From the NCBI RefSeq assembly GCF_017352375.1, contig NZ_JAFEVR010000005.1, forward strand, positions 62,001 to 126,000: a DNA stretch of 64,000 nucleotides. Direction: 5' to 3'. The notes under the pieces are model-generated. The model saw nothing but the letters and a program-made list of their open reading frames with translations. It was not told the DNA's origin and made no database searches. The translations under genes were made by a program, and so were the position numbers. Origin of the DNA: Mycolicibacterium sp. S2-37 (GTDB lineage Bacteria > Actinomycetota > Actinomycetes > Mycobacteriales > Mycobacteriaceae). Shown in pieces: positions 50,966 to 59,121 of this stretch; positions within the stretch are counted from its first letter, which is position 1; each line of letters opens with the position of its first letter.

Positions 50966-52275
50966 ATGTTGCCCACCGTGTTCTCGATCGCGGTGTCGAG
51001 GTAGTCGGCGAACTTGGCGTGCGCCGCTTCGCGCTTACCGGGAATCCACTCGCTGGGCCACATCTGGTCGGTGGCGCGGTGGTCGCGGAGCACCTGTTTG
51101 GCAACGGTGGCCTTGTGGACCTCGGTCGGGCCGTCGGCGAGGCCCATCACCGCGGCGCCGGTGACCATTCCGAGGAACGGCATCTCGTTGGTCACCCCCA
51201 GTGCACCGTGCACCTGCATGGCCCGCCAGGCGATGTCGTGCAGGACCGTCGGCATCACCACCTTGACCGCGGCGATGTCCTTGCGCACTTTCTTGTAGTC
51301 GTTGAATTTGTCGATCTCCCACGCGGTGTAGAGCACCATGAGGCGGAACTGCAGCAGTTGCGCATAGGAATCGGCGATGTAGCCCTGAACGAACTGTTTC
51401 TCGGACAGCAGGCTGCCCTGCGTCCGGCGGCTGAGGGCACGTTCGCACATCATGTCGATCGCCTTGCGCGCCAATCCGATCGTGCGCATCGCGTGATGGA
51501 TCCGACCGCCGCCCAGCCGGGTCTGAGCGATGACGAAGGCCTGGCCCTCCCCGCCGAGCAGCGCATCGGCGGGGACGCGCACATTGTCGTAGTGGATCAG
51601 CGCATGGCTACCCTGGTTGTCGGCCTCGCCATACAGGCCGACGTTGCGCACGATCCTCACGCCGGGGGTGTCGGTCGGCACGAGGAACATCGACATGCCC
51701 TGATAGGGGCTCACGTCGGGGTTGGTCACCACCATGACGATGAGGAAGGCGGCGGTCGCGGCGTTGGACGAGAAGAACTTCTGGCCGTTGATCACCCAGT
51801 CGTCACCGTCGCGGACCGCGCGGGTGGTGAACAACGTCGGATCCGCGCCGGCATGCGGTTCGGTCATCGAGTAGCAGGAGAAGAGTTCACCGTTGAGCAG
51901 CGGCCGCAGATAGCGCTCTTTCTGTGCGTCGGTGCCGTAGTGGGCGATGATCTCGGCGTTGCCCGTGTCGGGTGCCTGGCAACCGAACACGATCGGTGCC
52001 CACTGCGAGCGCCCGAGGATCTCGTTGAGTAGAGCGAGCTTCAATTGACCGTAGCCCTGCCCGCCGAGTTCGGGGCCGAGATGTGTGGCCCACAGTCCAC
52101 GCCGACGCACCTGGTCCTTGAGCGGATCGATCGCCTCGCGCCGTCTTCCCTCCAGCGGGACGAACTGCTGATGCGGAAACGCGAGGTCCAGCGGCTCGAC
52201 CTCCTCACGGACGAACTCGTCGGCCCAATCGAGCACCTTCTGATACTCGGGGTCCGTCTCGAAGTCCCATGCCAT
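50962..52275 (-). CDS. acyl-CoA dehydrogenase, ACAD10/11-like
   Basis: A 437-residue dehydrogenase of the ACAD10/11 subgroup, longer than the ~380 of ordinary FadE proteins. CYSMTEPHAGADPTLFTTRA (Pro-His instead of Pro-Gly), WVINGQKFFSSNAATAAFLI, GGGRIHHAMRTIGLARKAIDM and a C-terminal GPTEVHKATVAKQVLRDH are subgroup features. It is first in an operon with an APH kinase and a quinone oxidoreductase. Probable role: conversion of phosphorylated 4-hydroxyacyl-CoA toward the 3-hydroxy isomer, allowing further beta-oxidation. Substrate unknown. Confidence 0.87.
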   Translation of the reverse strand: MAWDFETDPEYQKVLDWADEFVREEVEPLDLAFPHQQFVPLEGRRREAIDPLKDQVRRRGLWATHLGPELGGQGYGQLKLALLNEILGRSQWAPIVFGCQAPDTGNAEIIAHYGTDAQKERYLRPLLNGELFSCYSMTEPHAGADPTLFTTRAVRDGDDWVINGQKFFSSNAATAAFLIVMVVTNPDVSPYQGMSMFLVPTDTPGVRIVRNVGLYGEADNQGSHALIHYDNVRVPADALLGGEGQAFVIAQTRLGGGRIHHAMRTIGLARKAIDMMCERALSRRTQGSLLSEKQFVQGYIADSYAQLLQFRLMVLYTAWEIDKFNDYKKVRKDIAAVKVVMPTVLHDIAWRAMQVHGALGVTNEMPFLGMVTGAAVMGLADGPTEVHKATVAKQVLRDHRATDQMWPSEWIPGKREAAHAKFADYLDTAIENTVGNM

Positions 52276-52342
52276 GTCGAGTCTCCTTCTCAGCTCATCG
52301 ATTTCGGGAGTGGACCCCGGTCCGCGGCGGACAGCGGAGCGG

Positions 52343-53002
52343 TCATGTGTTCCTGCTTCGTGTGTCGAATCCAGAGATCAGAGCCCCGATGTCGGCGCTG
52401 ACCACGTCGGCGAACGAACGTCCGCCGAATCCGCCCATCGCCCAGTGCCGGACACCCTCGCTGACGTGCATCTGCGCCAACCGCGACAGATGTGCGACGT
52501 CGACGTCCGAGGCGAGCTTGCCGTCCGCCTGGGCCTTGGCGAACAGGTCGCCGAACATGTCGGCGTCGGCGTGCGCATCCTCGTCTCCGGTCAGAATGCG
52601 CTGTTCGTGCCGGTAGCCCTCGAGGATCGTCTCCACGATGAGATCCCTGGGGTTTCGGGCCATCGAGCGTTCCAGGCTGCGCAGCGCACGCAGGATGACG
52701 TCCTCAAGGTCGTATTCGCCGCGGATCTGCTGCTGCACCGTTGATCTGGCGGCACGGGTCGACGCCAGTCCCACTTCGAAGAGCACGTCCTCCTTGGCGG
52801 GGAAGTGAAAGTAGAACAGTGCGCGGGAAACTCCCGCGGCGCGGCAGATGTCGGCGACGGTGGTCTGGGCATAGCCGTTGGTCCGCCACAGCGCCATCGC
52901 CGCCGCGACCAGCGAACGCTTCGTCTCGCGCGAGCGGACACGTTGGTAGGACGCCCGTCGTTGACCGCCGTCAGCTGAGATCGACCCAGAGGTGCGGGGC
53001 AT
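52343..53002 (-). CDS. TetR-family regulator
   Basis: A 219-residue TetR protein. HTH region SLVAAAMALWRTNGYAQTTV and ICRAAGVSRALFYFHFPAKE is textbook. The leader MPRTSGSISADGGQRRASYQ is disordered. No clear ribosome binding site precedes the ATG at 53002; leaderless translation is possible, which is common in mycobacteria. It lies upstream of the ACAD/APH/oxidoreductase operon in the same direction with a 67-nt gap, and 88 nt after the F420-type gene. It probably controls one or both. Confidence 0.83.
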   Translation of the reverse strand: MPRTSGSISADGGQRRASYQRVRSRETKRSLVAAAMALWRTNGYAQTTVADICRAAGVSRALFYFHFPAKEDVLFEVGLASTRAARSTVQQQIRGEYDLEDVILRALRSLERSMARNPRDLIVETILEGYRHEQRILTGDEDAHADADMFGDLFAKAQADGKLASDVDVAHLSRLAQMHVSEGVRHWAMGGFGGRSFADVVSADIGALISGFDTRSRNT

Positions 53003-53090
53003 AAGCGGACAGTAGCAGCATGATTGAGTCGTGAACATAGCTGACGCATGTCTAACTATGGGGTCCAGCTGTGCTGCTGCACCATGGGGG

Positions 53091-54059
53091 CTATGCGTCG
53101 GAGAGGAGCTCCGCCGACAACGAGGCCACGAACTCCTGAGTGCGTCGCCGCGACCGGCTCCGGGTGGCCGGATCGTCTCCGAGCGGAACCACTCGTGCGG
53201 CGAGGTCGGTGACTCCGGCGTCCCGGTACCGGCGCAGCCGCGCGAGGACGCCCCGCTCATCGCCGGCGGCCATGGTGTCGCCGACGTCCCGCGCATCACC
53301 GTGTTCGAGCAGCCGCACGTAATTGGGGGAGAAGTCGGCGTGGCCGAGGACCTCGCTGGCGTAGGCGCGTGCGCCGTCGACCTCGCCGGCCGCGCACAGC
53401 GCCACCGGCACACCGGCGACGATCCGCGGCGCGGGCCGGCCGGCCGCCCGGGCCGCGGCGGCGAGGCGGGGGGCGATGTGTCCTTCGATGGTGCGCTCGT
53501 CGGCCATCCACAGGATCGTGCCGGCGGCGCGCTCGCCGGCGATCCGCAGCATCGTCGGCCCCAGTGCGGCGATGAGGACCGGGGTGTCGGCAGCGTCGGC
53601 CACGTCGATGGATCCGTGTACGCGATGGTGTTCGTTCTCCACGTCGACCGAACCGGGGCCGGCCAGCGACGCCACCAGAACGTCGAGGTAGTCACGCATC
53701 TGTGCGGCTGGCCGGTCGTAGGACAGGCCGAGCTGATCGGCGACGATCCAGTGGTGCGAAGGTCCGACGCCGAGGGTGAACCGACCCCCACAGGCGAGCT
53801 GTGTGGTGAGCGCCTGCTGCGCCATGATCAGCGGATGCCGGGTCTGGATGGGGACCACGGCCGTGCCCAGCTCGATCCGGTCGGTGACCCGGCCCAGCAG
53901 CGCGACCGCGGTCATGGCGTCGAGGTAGCCGGGTACCTGCGGAAACCAGAACGACGCGAAGCCGGCGGCCTCGGCCGCTTCGACGTCGGCGAGCAGTCCG
54001 CTCAACCGGTCCGCGCGGGCTCGTTCCCGGTCGGAGCCGACCATCAGGCCGATCCTCAT
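53091..54059 (-). CDS. LLM-class F420/FMN-dependent oxidoreductase
   Basis: A 322-residue luciferase-like TIM-barrel oxidoreductase resembling the mycobacterial F420-dependent subgroup. RIGLMVGSDR opens the barrel, SFWFPQVPGYLDAMTA, GTAVVPIQTRHPLIMAQQAL and GRFTLGVGPSHHWIVADQL are diagnostic. It is smaller than the LLM monooxygenase at 7683 and has no FMN reductase neighbour, which favours deazaflavin F420 over free FMN. It reduces or oxidises a pathway ketone/alcohol or enone. Last in a four-gene operon that starts with a membrane protein. Confidence 0.82.
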   Translation of the reverse strand: MRIGLMVGSDRERARADRLSGLLADVEAAEAAGFASFWFPQVPGYLDAMTAVALLGRVTDRIELGTAVVPIQTRHPLIMAQQALTTQLACGGRFTLGVGPSHHWIVADQLGLSYDRPAAQMRDYLDVLVASLAGPGSVDVENEHHRVHGSIDVADAADTPVLIAALGPTMLRIAGERAAGTILWMADERTIEGHIAPRLAAAARAAGRPAPRIVAGVPVALCAAGEVDGARAYASEVLGHADFSPNYVRLLEHGDARDVGDTMAAGDERGVLARLRRYRDAGVTDLAARVVPLGDDPATRSRSRRRTQEFVASLSAELLSDA

Positions 54060-54071
54060 ATCCGCCCCCCG

Positions 54072-54815
54072 TCACGGCACATAGCGGTCCCATTCGTGCG
54101 GCACCACGGTGTGGAACGGCGCGGCGAACAGCGGTTCGACTGCGCTGTCGCTCCAGCGTTCCGCCAGCGCAGGACGCAGCAGGTCGGCGGTGTGCACCGG
54201 ATCCCCGTCGAGGAACAGGTACGAGATGGTCTGTCCGGCAGGCGCGCTGGCCAGGCGTTCGCCGACCGCCAACGACGTCGCCGTCCACACTCCGGCGACG
54301 CCGTCGATGTCGAGTAGCTCGTGCGTCGGCGCAGCCCCGCGCTCAAGCAGCAGGTAGGCGCCACGAACCGGCCACCACGGCAACACATCGGCGCCGACCT
54401 TCACCCGCCTAGCCGCGGCCCGGCCATTGATGTCGTAGACTCCGCGCTCGACCGGGGGCAGCAGCGGTAGCTTGCGGCCCGCACCGCCGAGCGCCTTGGA
54501 CAGAGACAGGAAGGGCTCCATCCCGCCGGGGTCGGTGAAGAAGTACGTCATCACGTGATCGACGGAGTCGTGGCGCGGTGGGCTCGCCGCCCGTGCTGCG
54601 CGGCACTGTGGCGTCGAGACCAGCCGCAGCGAGGCGCGCACGGCGGACAGCCGGTGTTGCTCGGGCCGGTGGTCGAGGGTGTGCCAGCGTAGGTAATCGG
54701 CGTCGGAGAGGTCCGGGTGGCGCGTCGCCATGGACACGAACAGGGTGGTGACGTCGCCGCGGCCCTCGTCGAGGACAGCGGGCACCTCGTCGGAGGGCGT
54801 GCCGGGCAGGTTCAT
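54072..54815 (-). CDS. EthD-like dimeric alpha/beta-barrel protein
   Basis: A 247-residue protein with two ferredoxin-like repeats. The block DADYLRWHTLDHRPEQHRLSAV (cited in part: YLRWHTLDHRPEQH) resembles the EthD/stress-responsive barrel signature, and HVMTYFFTDPGG and TISYLFLDGDPVHT suggest the second strand groups. EthD-like proteins accompany P450 systems and ring enzymes. Assignment is tentative. The start at MNLPGTPSDE follows GGGACCCC. It lies 11 nt after the epimerase and 12 nt before the LLM gene in one operon. Confidence 0.6.
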   Translation of the reverse strand: MNLPGTPSDEVPAVLDEGRGDVTTLFVSMATRHPDLSDADYLRWHTLDHRPEQHRLSAVRASLRLVSTPQCRAARAASPPRHDSVDHVMTYFFTDPGGMEPFLSLSKALGGAGRKLPLLPPVERGVYDINGRAAARRVKVGADVLPWWPVRGAYLLLERGAAPTHELLDIDGVAGVWTATSLAVGERLASAPAGQTISYLFLDGDPVHTADLLRPALAERWSDSAVEPLFAAPFHTVVPHEWDRYVP

Positions 54816-54826
54816 GTGGGGTCCCT

Positions 54827-55726
54827 TCAGGCGAGGGTGATGTCGGGATGGCGTGCCTCGATCATGCGCCGGAAACCCTCGCGCCAAGGCACTCTCGTTC
54901 TTCCGAGGATCTCGTGCATGTAGGTGACATCGGGCCACAGCGGGGTGTGCGCGTGCCGGCTGTACTCGAAAACCGGTCCGACACCGACGAGTTCGCCCAT
55001 GTAAGCGCAGTAGTCCTCGACGCTGACCGTCTCACTTCCGGCCCAGTTCACCACGATCGGTGGCGTGGCGCTCACCTGCATGGCCCGGATGCCCAGGTCG
55101 ACGTAGTCGTCCTCGTAAATCGGGTTGTAGTTGTTGGGGCTGTCGGGATAGAGCCGGATCGGCTTGCCCGCCAACATCATCTCCAGCCGGTCGGCGGGAG
55201 CTCCGCCCTGCGGCCCGTAGGTCGAGCAGATCCGGATGATCGTCAGCGGTATCCCGTGCTGCCGGGCGATCCACGTGCACACGGCCTCCGCGGCCACCTT
55301 GGAGAAGCTGTAGTTCGCCCGCAGTGGCACACCGGGCGGGTCATCCTCCCGCAGCGGCCGCTGACCCTGGTAGCCGTACACCGATCCGGTGGAGCAGAAC
55401 ACGAACCCCTTCGCGCCTCGGCAGTGGTACAGCAGATCTCCGGATTTCTGGGCGTTGGTGTCCACGCACGACACCCAGTCGGTCGTGCCGGTGTCGACCG
55501 CGGCGTGGAACACGTAGGTGAAGTCGTCGGGCAGCCCGGAGAAGTCGCCCGCGCTGATGTCGAGGGCCAGCGGGGTGATGCCGGCGTCGATCAGCTTCTG
55601 GCGGTCCGCCGCGTCTCGCAGCCGCGCCGCACCCCACACCTCGTTGCGCTCGGCGAGGGCGCGCGCGATGGGGAAGGCGATCTTTCCGGTGGCGCCAGTG
55701 ACGAGAATCTTCTCCGAGGAGAGCAT
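54827..55726 (-). CDS. NAD-dependent epimerase/dehydratase family protein
   Basis: A 299-residue extended SDR. KILVTGATGKIAFPIARAL near residue 6 is the cofactor motif, VFHAAVDTG the middle strand, CSTGSVYGYQG the Ser and ANYSFSKVAAE the Tyr/Lys pair (YSFSK). RICSTYGPQGG and NYNPIYEDDYVD are standard for the extended family. The epimerase start lies 5 nt after the six-TM protein stop. Could be a 3-beta-hydroxysteroid or alcohol dehydrogenase/isomerase; sugar epimerase is less likely here. Confidence 0.82.
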   Translation of the reverse strand: MLSSEKILVTGATGKIAFPIARALAERNEVWGAARLRDAADRQKLIDAGITPLALDISAGDFSGLPDDFTYVFHAAVDTGTTDWVSCVDTNAQKSGDLLYHCRGAKGFVFCSTGSVYGYQGQRPLREDDPPGVPLRANYSFSKVAAEAVCTWIARQHGIPLTIIRICSTYGPQGGAPADRLEMMLAGKPIRLYPDSPNNYNPIYEDDYVDLGIRAMQVSATPPIVVNWAGSETVSVEDYCAYMGELVGVGPVFEYSRHAHTPLWPDVTYMHEILGRTRVPWREGFRRMIEARHPDITLA

Positions 55727-55731
55727 TCCAT

Positions 55732-56508
55732 TCAGACCCGGTGCGTTGCCTGCGGACCGGCCCGCCGGGTCAGATAGTCGATCTGCAGGTGCAGGGAATA
55801 CAGCACCAGCGGCGGCAGCACGATGAAGGGGACGTTCTCGCCGATGAACTTGAACCACAGCCCCCACGAGCCCTGCCCGATGTTCTCGAACCCCGCACCG
55901 ACCTCCGCCAGGAAGTACACCGCGGTGCTGCTCATCAGGATCGCGCATCCGGTGAAGGCGATCCACAGCGCCGAGATCCGGGCCTGTGCCGCCAGGTCGG
56001 TACGGATGAGGCGGGTCCACATGACGAATACGGTGACACCGGTGAGGACGCCGACGACCTCGAGGGCGAAGATCCACGGATTGCCGCTGACGTATCTGGT
56101 GTCGGCCAGCGCGTACTGCCACCACAGCCACTTCCAGCCGGGGTCGTCGGTCGGTGCCCAGAGACCGAGAGGGTGCCCGATGAGGAACATCAGCTCGTAG
56201 CCGATCTGACTTCCCGCGGTGTAGGGCAGGTAGAACAGCGACAACTCGGCCGCCTTGTCCAGCCGGGTCCGTCGCTCGCCGGGGGCGTCCCACAGGATCA
56301 CGAACGGCAGCAGGATCACCGGGACACCGAAGATCAGGTTGACCACGACGTCGGTGGTGAACGACGGCGCGATGAGGCCCACGCCGACGCCGATGGTCAC
56401 CAGCAGGAAGACGGCGAAGGTGAAGATGCCTGTCCAGGTGTAGATCCGGAGCCGGTGCGGCGCCCACGGCCGCGCGAGGTTCGGTTCCCGTTCGCCGACC
56501 GTCGTCAT
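55732..56508 (-). CDS. six-TM membrane protein of unknown function
   Basis: A 258-residue integral membrane protein. Hydrophobic segments by eye: YTWTGIFTFAVFLLVTIGVG, NLIFGVPVILLPFVILWD, FYLPYTAGSQIGYELMFLIG, WIFALEVVGVLTGVTVFVMW, ALWIAFTGCAILMSSTAVYF and NVPFIVLPPLVLYSLHL. Buried acidic residues (YELMF, ALEVV, FLAEVG) suggest a catalytic or ligand-binding role. It is not an obvious transporter. The general layout faintly recalls emopamil-binding/sterol isomerase proteins, without support from motifs. The ATG at 56508 follows GGGGAG by 10 nt; GTG codons at 56526 and 56517 are alternatives. A TATCAAYTACTTG element sits directly upstream. Confidence 0.7.
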   Translation of the reverse strand: MTTVGEREPNLARPWAPHRLRIYTWTGIFTFAVFLLVTIGVGVGLIAPSFTTDVVVNLIFGVPVILLPFVILWDAPGERRTRLDKAAELSLFYLPYTAGSQIGYELMFLIGHPLGLWAPTDDPGWKWLWWQYALADTRYVSGNPWIFALEVVGVLTGVTVFVMWTRLIRTDLAAQARISALWIAFTGCAILMSSTAVYFLAEVGAGFENIGQGSWGLWFKFIGENVPFIVLPPLVLYSLHLQIDYLTRRAGPQATHRV

Positions 56509-56533
56509 GTCATCCACACTCCCCACCGGCGTA

Positions 56534-56553
56534 TATCAATTACTTGTGATTAT
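56534..56553. promoter_or_regulatory. shared 20-nt element TATCAATTACTTGTGATTAT
   Basis: Differs from the element at 62302-62321 at only three positions, all C/T or A/G changes. It lies 25 nt upstream of the six-TM protein start, in the 3' spacer of the VWA gene, and has ATC/GAT ends suggesting imperfect symmetry. Confidence 0.5.
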
Positions 56554-56614
56554 CCGGCCGCAGCATAGCCCGCTGCCCGTGGCATTCTTGGGCGATTGCC
56601 CAAAAGTTGCACGA

Positions 56615-58303
56615 TCAGCGCTGCCGCCGCCTCGGTGCCGCGAGTTCGCGCAGGGATGACAGGAACAGCTCGTCCATCCGGGGGCTCAGATCGGCCAGGG
56701 TCGGTGCGCTGGCGTGGCTGGCCGAACCGAACGCTGACGCCAGTGCGTCCGCTTCGGTGGCGGCGCCGATCGACAGGCACAGGCACCCCACCCCCTCGGC
56801 GCGCAATTCCTCGAGCGCCTTGCGCGAATCGGCTTCGGCATAACGGCCTTCGTAGCCGTCGTCGTAGGGGAAGCCGTCGGACAGCACGAGCAGCAACCGA
56901 TGCGGGGTCCCGGCATGCCTCTTGAGAATCTCGCCGGCACCGCGGATACCGGCTCCCAGCCGGGTGTAACCCGACGGTTGCAGCTGACCGAGTCGGGCCA
57001 GGCCGCTCGCACCGAACCGCTCCCCGAAACTCTTGATCTCCGGCAGATGCACAGCACGCCGGCCCTGTGAGCGGAACCCGTACACCGCGACACGGTCGCC
57101 CAGTTCTTCGAGAGTCACCGCGATCGTGGCTGCCGCGCGGCGCTGGTGCTCGTGGACGGCCAACCCATCGCCGTCGGCGTCGGTTGAGGACCCCGAGACA
57201 TCGACGAGGATGAGGACACCGAGGTTGCGGGCGATGGTGCGGCGCTCGGTGTACACATTCTCGGGTGGGGAATGGCCCGAGCGCAGGTCGACGAACAGAT
57301 CGATCAGGGCATCGTTGTCCACGTCGTCGCCGTCAGCGCGGGCACGCAACGCTTTCGGGCCCACGCCGACGCGTGCCAGCCGTCGGCGTAGCACGGTGTC
57401 CCGTGCGGCACCGACGAGCGCCATCCCCACCGGGGCGGTCACCGGGAAAACGACGACGCGGCACCAGTCCTCCCGGTACCGGCCGCCGAAGACGTCCCAT
57501 TCCGGATACCAGGCGCCGCCGACTTTGACCACGGCACCGGGCTTCTCGTCCTCGGTGAAGCGGACCGGCGTGGGCATCGGCCGCGCAGTGACACCGGCTC
57601 GCAGCGTCCGCTCGATCGAGCCGACTGACGACTCCCCGCCGGCGCCGTCGCTTCCGGACGAGCGAGATCTGCCGAACAGCGCACGCAGGAAGTCCGCGGG
57701 GGACTGCGCGCCGAGGGGAACCTCGAACAGTTTGAGGATCCAGCTCTTCTCGGGCGATTCCTCGCCGTCGTCGGTGTCCGTCTCGGACGGTTCGGAATGC
57801 TCGACGCCCATCATGGCGTCGGCGTCCGTTGCCCTCGAACCCGGTTCGGTTCGGGCGCGAATCAGTTTCGACGGCTTGATCGTCCCGAACCAGCCCGGCG
57901 GGGGTTCGAGTTTTGTTCTCCCCGAGGCGATCTCGATTGACTGTTCACAGCTGACCGACCCCGTCGTGACGTACGGCGCGACCGCCGCGGCCAGCGGGAC
58001 CCGCCGCCCGAGTTCGGCCAGGACGCGGTGGCCTTCCAGCAAGAGGTAGCGCCGCGCGAGCGCGGGGCGTGCCCGCAGCCGCCCGACATACCGACCGTCG
58101 AGGCTTCCGGCACCCAGGAGTGCACTCTGGACCAGCACTTCGCGTCGCTGCGTGTCGGAATCCGCGTTCGCCGACACGTAGACGACCTGCCCGTCGGTGT
58201 ACGCGGCTTCGCCCGCAGTGGCGGCGGCAATGTCGATGGGCCGTCCGGCGAGGAACTCTGCGAGGAACCGGAAGTGTTGCGGCGCACGATCTTGGGTGGT
58301 CAC
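56615..58303 (-). CDS. VWA-domain protein, NorD/CbbO-like partner of a MoxR ATPase
   Basis: A 562-residue protein. The C-terminal von Willebrand A domain (about residues 360-550) has the MIDAS motif ILVDVSGSSTDAD (DxSxS) near 368, the Thr/Gly loop GYTRLGAGIR near 446 and LLVLSDGFPYDDGYEG near 473. The N-terminal ~360 residues are unassigned, with an acidic Ser/Glu-rich linker near 170-190 (SEPSETDTDDGEESPEK). Such proteins couple MoxR-type ATPases to metalloenzyme activation (NorQD, CbbQO, MoxR). It overlaps the ATPase gene by ATGA. The likely target is a metalloprotein or membrane enzyme encoded nearby; none is certain. Confidence 0.85.
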   Translation of the reverse strand: MTTQDRAPQHFRFLAEFLAGRPIDIAAATAGEAAYTDGQVVYVSANADSDTQRREVLVQSALLGAGSLDGRYVGRLRARPALARRYLLLEGHRVLAELGRRVPLAAAVAPYVTTGSVSCEQSIEIASGRTKLEPPPGWFGTIKPSKLIRARTEPGSRATDADAMMGVEHSEPSETDTDDGEESPEKSWILKLFEVPLGAQSPADFLRALFGRSRSSGSDGAGGESSVGSIERTLRAGVTARPMPTPVRFTEDEKPGAVVKVGGAWYPEWDVFGGRYREDWCRVVVFPVTAPVGMALVGAARDTVLRRRLARVGVGPKALRARADGDDVDNDALIDLFVDLRSGHSPPENVYTERRTIARNLGVLILVDVSGSSTDADGDGLAVHEHQRRAAATIAVTLEELGDRVAVYGFRSQGRRAVHLPEIKSFGERFGASGLARLGQLQPSGYTRLGAGIRGAGEILKRHAGTPHRLLLVLSDGFPYDDGYEGRYAEADSRKALEELRAEGVGCLCLSIGAATEADALASAFGSASHASAPTLADLSPRMDELFLSSLRELAAPRRRQR

Positions 58304-59121
58304 TGCCGTGGCAGGACCGCTTCGACGAGCTCACCGAGGCCGCGTATCACGTCCGGATCATCGGAGAGCACCTCGACGACCGCGGACTGGACGGCGTCGC
58401 GCAGAGGGAGTCCTTCGGCGACGAGGCCACCGGCGAGGATCAGCATGCGGGTCGAGGCCACCTCGCTCAGCGCGGCGGCATCCAGATTCCGGATGGCGTT
58501 TCCGAGGACGACGAGCGACGCGGCGGTGGACGCATCGATCCCCGCTTCACGCGCCACGACCTCGGCCTCGATCTCGGCAGCCGGCAAATCGAGGCTGATC
58601 GCGACGAAGCGCTGGCGGGTCGAGTCTTTGAGACTCTTCAGGATGCTCTGGTACCCCGGGTTGTAAGAGATCACGAGCTGGAAACCCGGCGCCGCGGACA
58701 ACGTGGTGCCGAGCCGATCGATCGGCAACTCGCGGCGGTGGTCGGCGAGCGGATGGATGACCACCGTCGTGTCCTGGCGCGCCTCGACGATCTCGTCGAG
58801 GTAGCAGATGGCGCCGTCGCGTACCGCTCTGGTCAACGGGCCGTCCACCCAGACGGTTTCACCGCCCTTGAGCAGGAAGCGGCCCACCAGGTCGGCCGAC
58901 GTCATGTCCTCGTGGCCGGCGACGGTGATGAGCTCACGGCCCAGTTCGTGAGCCATCGCCTCGACGAAGCGGGTCTTTCCGCAACCGGTGGGTCCTTTGA
59001 GTAGCAACGGGGAACCGCGCCGAGCAGCCGCCCGGAAGATCTCGACCTCAGTGCCGGTGGCGCGATAGAACGGCGCTGAGGAACCCGGTTCGGCGGTCGG
59101 CCGGAACTTACTGGCCGTCAT
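58300..59121 (-). CDS. MoxR-type AAA+ ATPase, NorQ/CbbQ-like
   Basis: A 273-residue AAA+ ATPase of the NorQ/CbbQ/NirQ group. Walker A GPTGCGKTRFVEAMAHEL near residue 43, Walker B AICYLDEIVEARQDTT near 106, sensor-1 ISYNPGYQS (Asn), and the arginine-finger region SLKDSTRQRFVAI. MoxR-family ATPases remodel enzymes to insert or renew metal cofactors, working with a VWA protein encoded next door. It overlaps the AveC-like gene by 14 nt and the VWA gene by 4 nt, so all three are one operon. Confidence 0.9.
   Translation of the reverse strand: MTASKFRPTAEPGSSAPFYRATGTEVEIFRAAARRGSPLLLKGPTGCGKTRFVEAMAHELGRELITVAGHEDMTSADLVGRFLLKGGETVWVDGPLTRAVRDGAICYLDEIVEARQDTTVVIHPLADHRRELPIDRLGTTLSAAPGFQLVISYNPGYQSILKSLKDSTRQRFVAISLDLPAAEIEAEVVAREAGIDASTAASLVVLGNAIRNLDAAALSEVASTRMLILAGGLVAEGLPLRDAVQSAVVEVLSDDPDVIRGLGELVEAVLPRQ

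Noticed and set aside
52320..52332. GTCCGC-G-GCGGAC hairpin between ACAD and TetR genes
   Set aside because: Short stem with a one-base loop in GC-rich DNA, no T-run; not distinguishable from chance.
52343..53791. Extended TetR frame of 482 codons
   Set aside because: The upstream part reads Pro/Arg/Thr-rich nonsense over the LLM gene. The TetR homology begins after the ATG at 53002.
55704..55715. GAGAA-TC-TTCTC resembling the shared operator
   Set aside because: Spacing is only 2 nt, not 5 between the cores, and it is inside coding sequence of the epimerase.
54827..56467. Extended epimerase frame of 546 codons
   Set aside because: The first ~245 codons are a shadow of the six-TM gene; the SDR cofactor motif begins right after the ATG at 55726.
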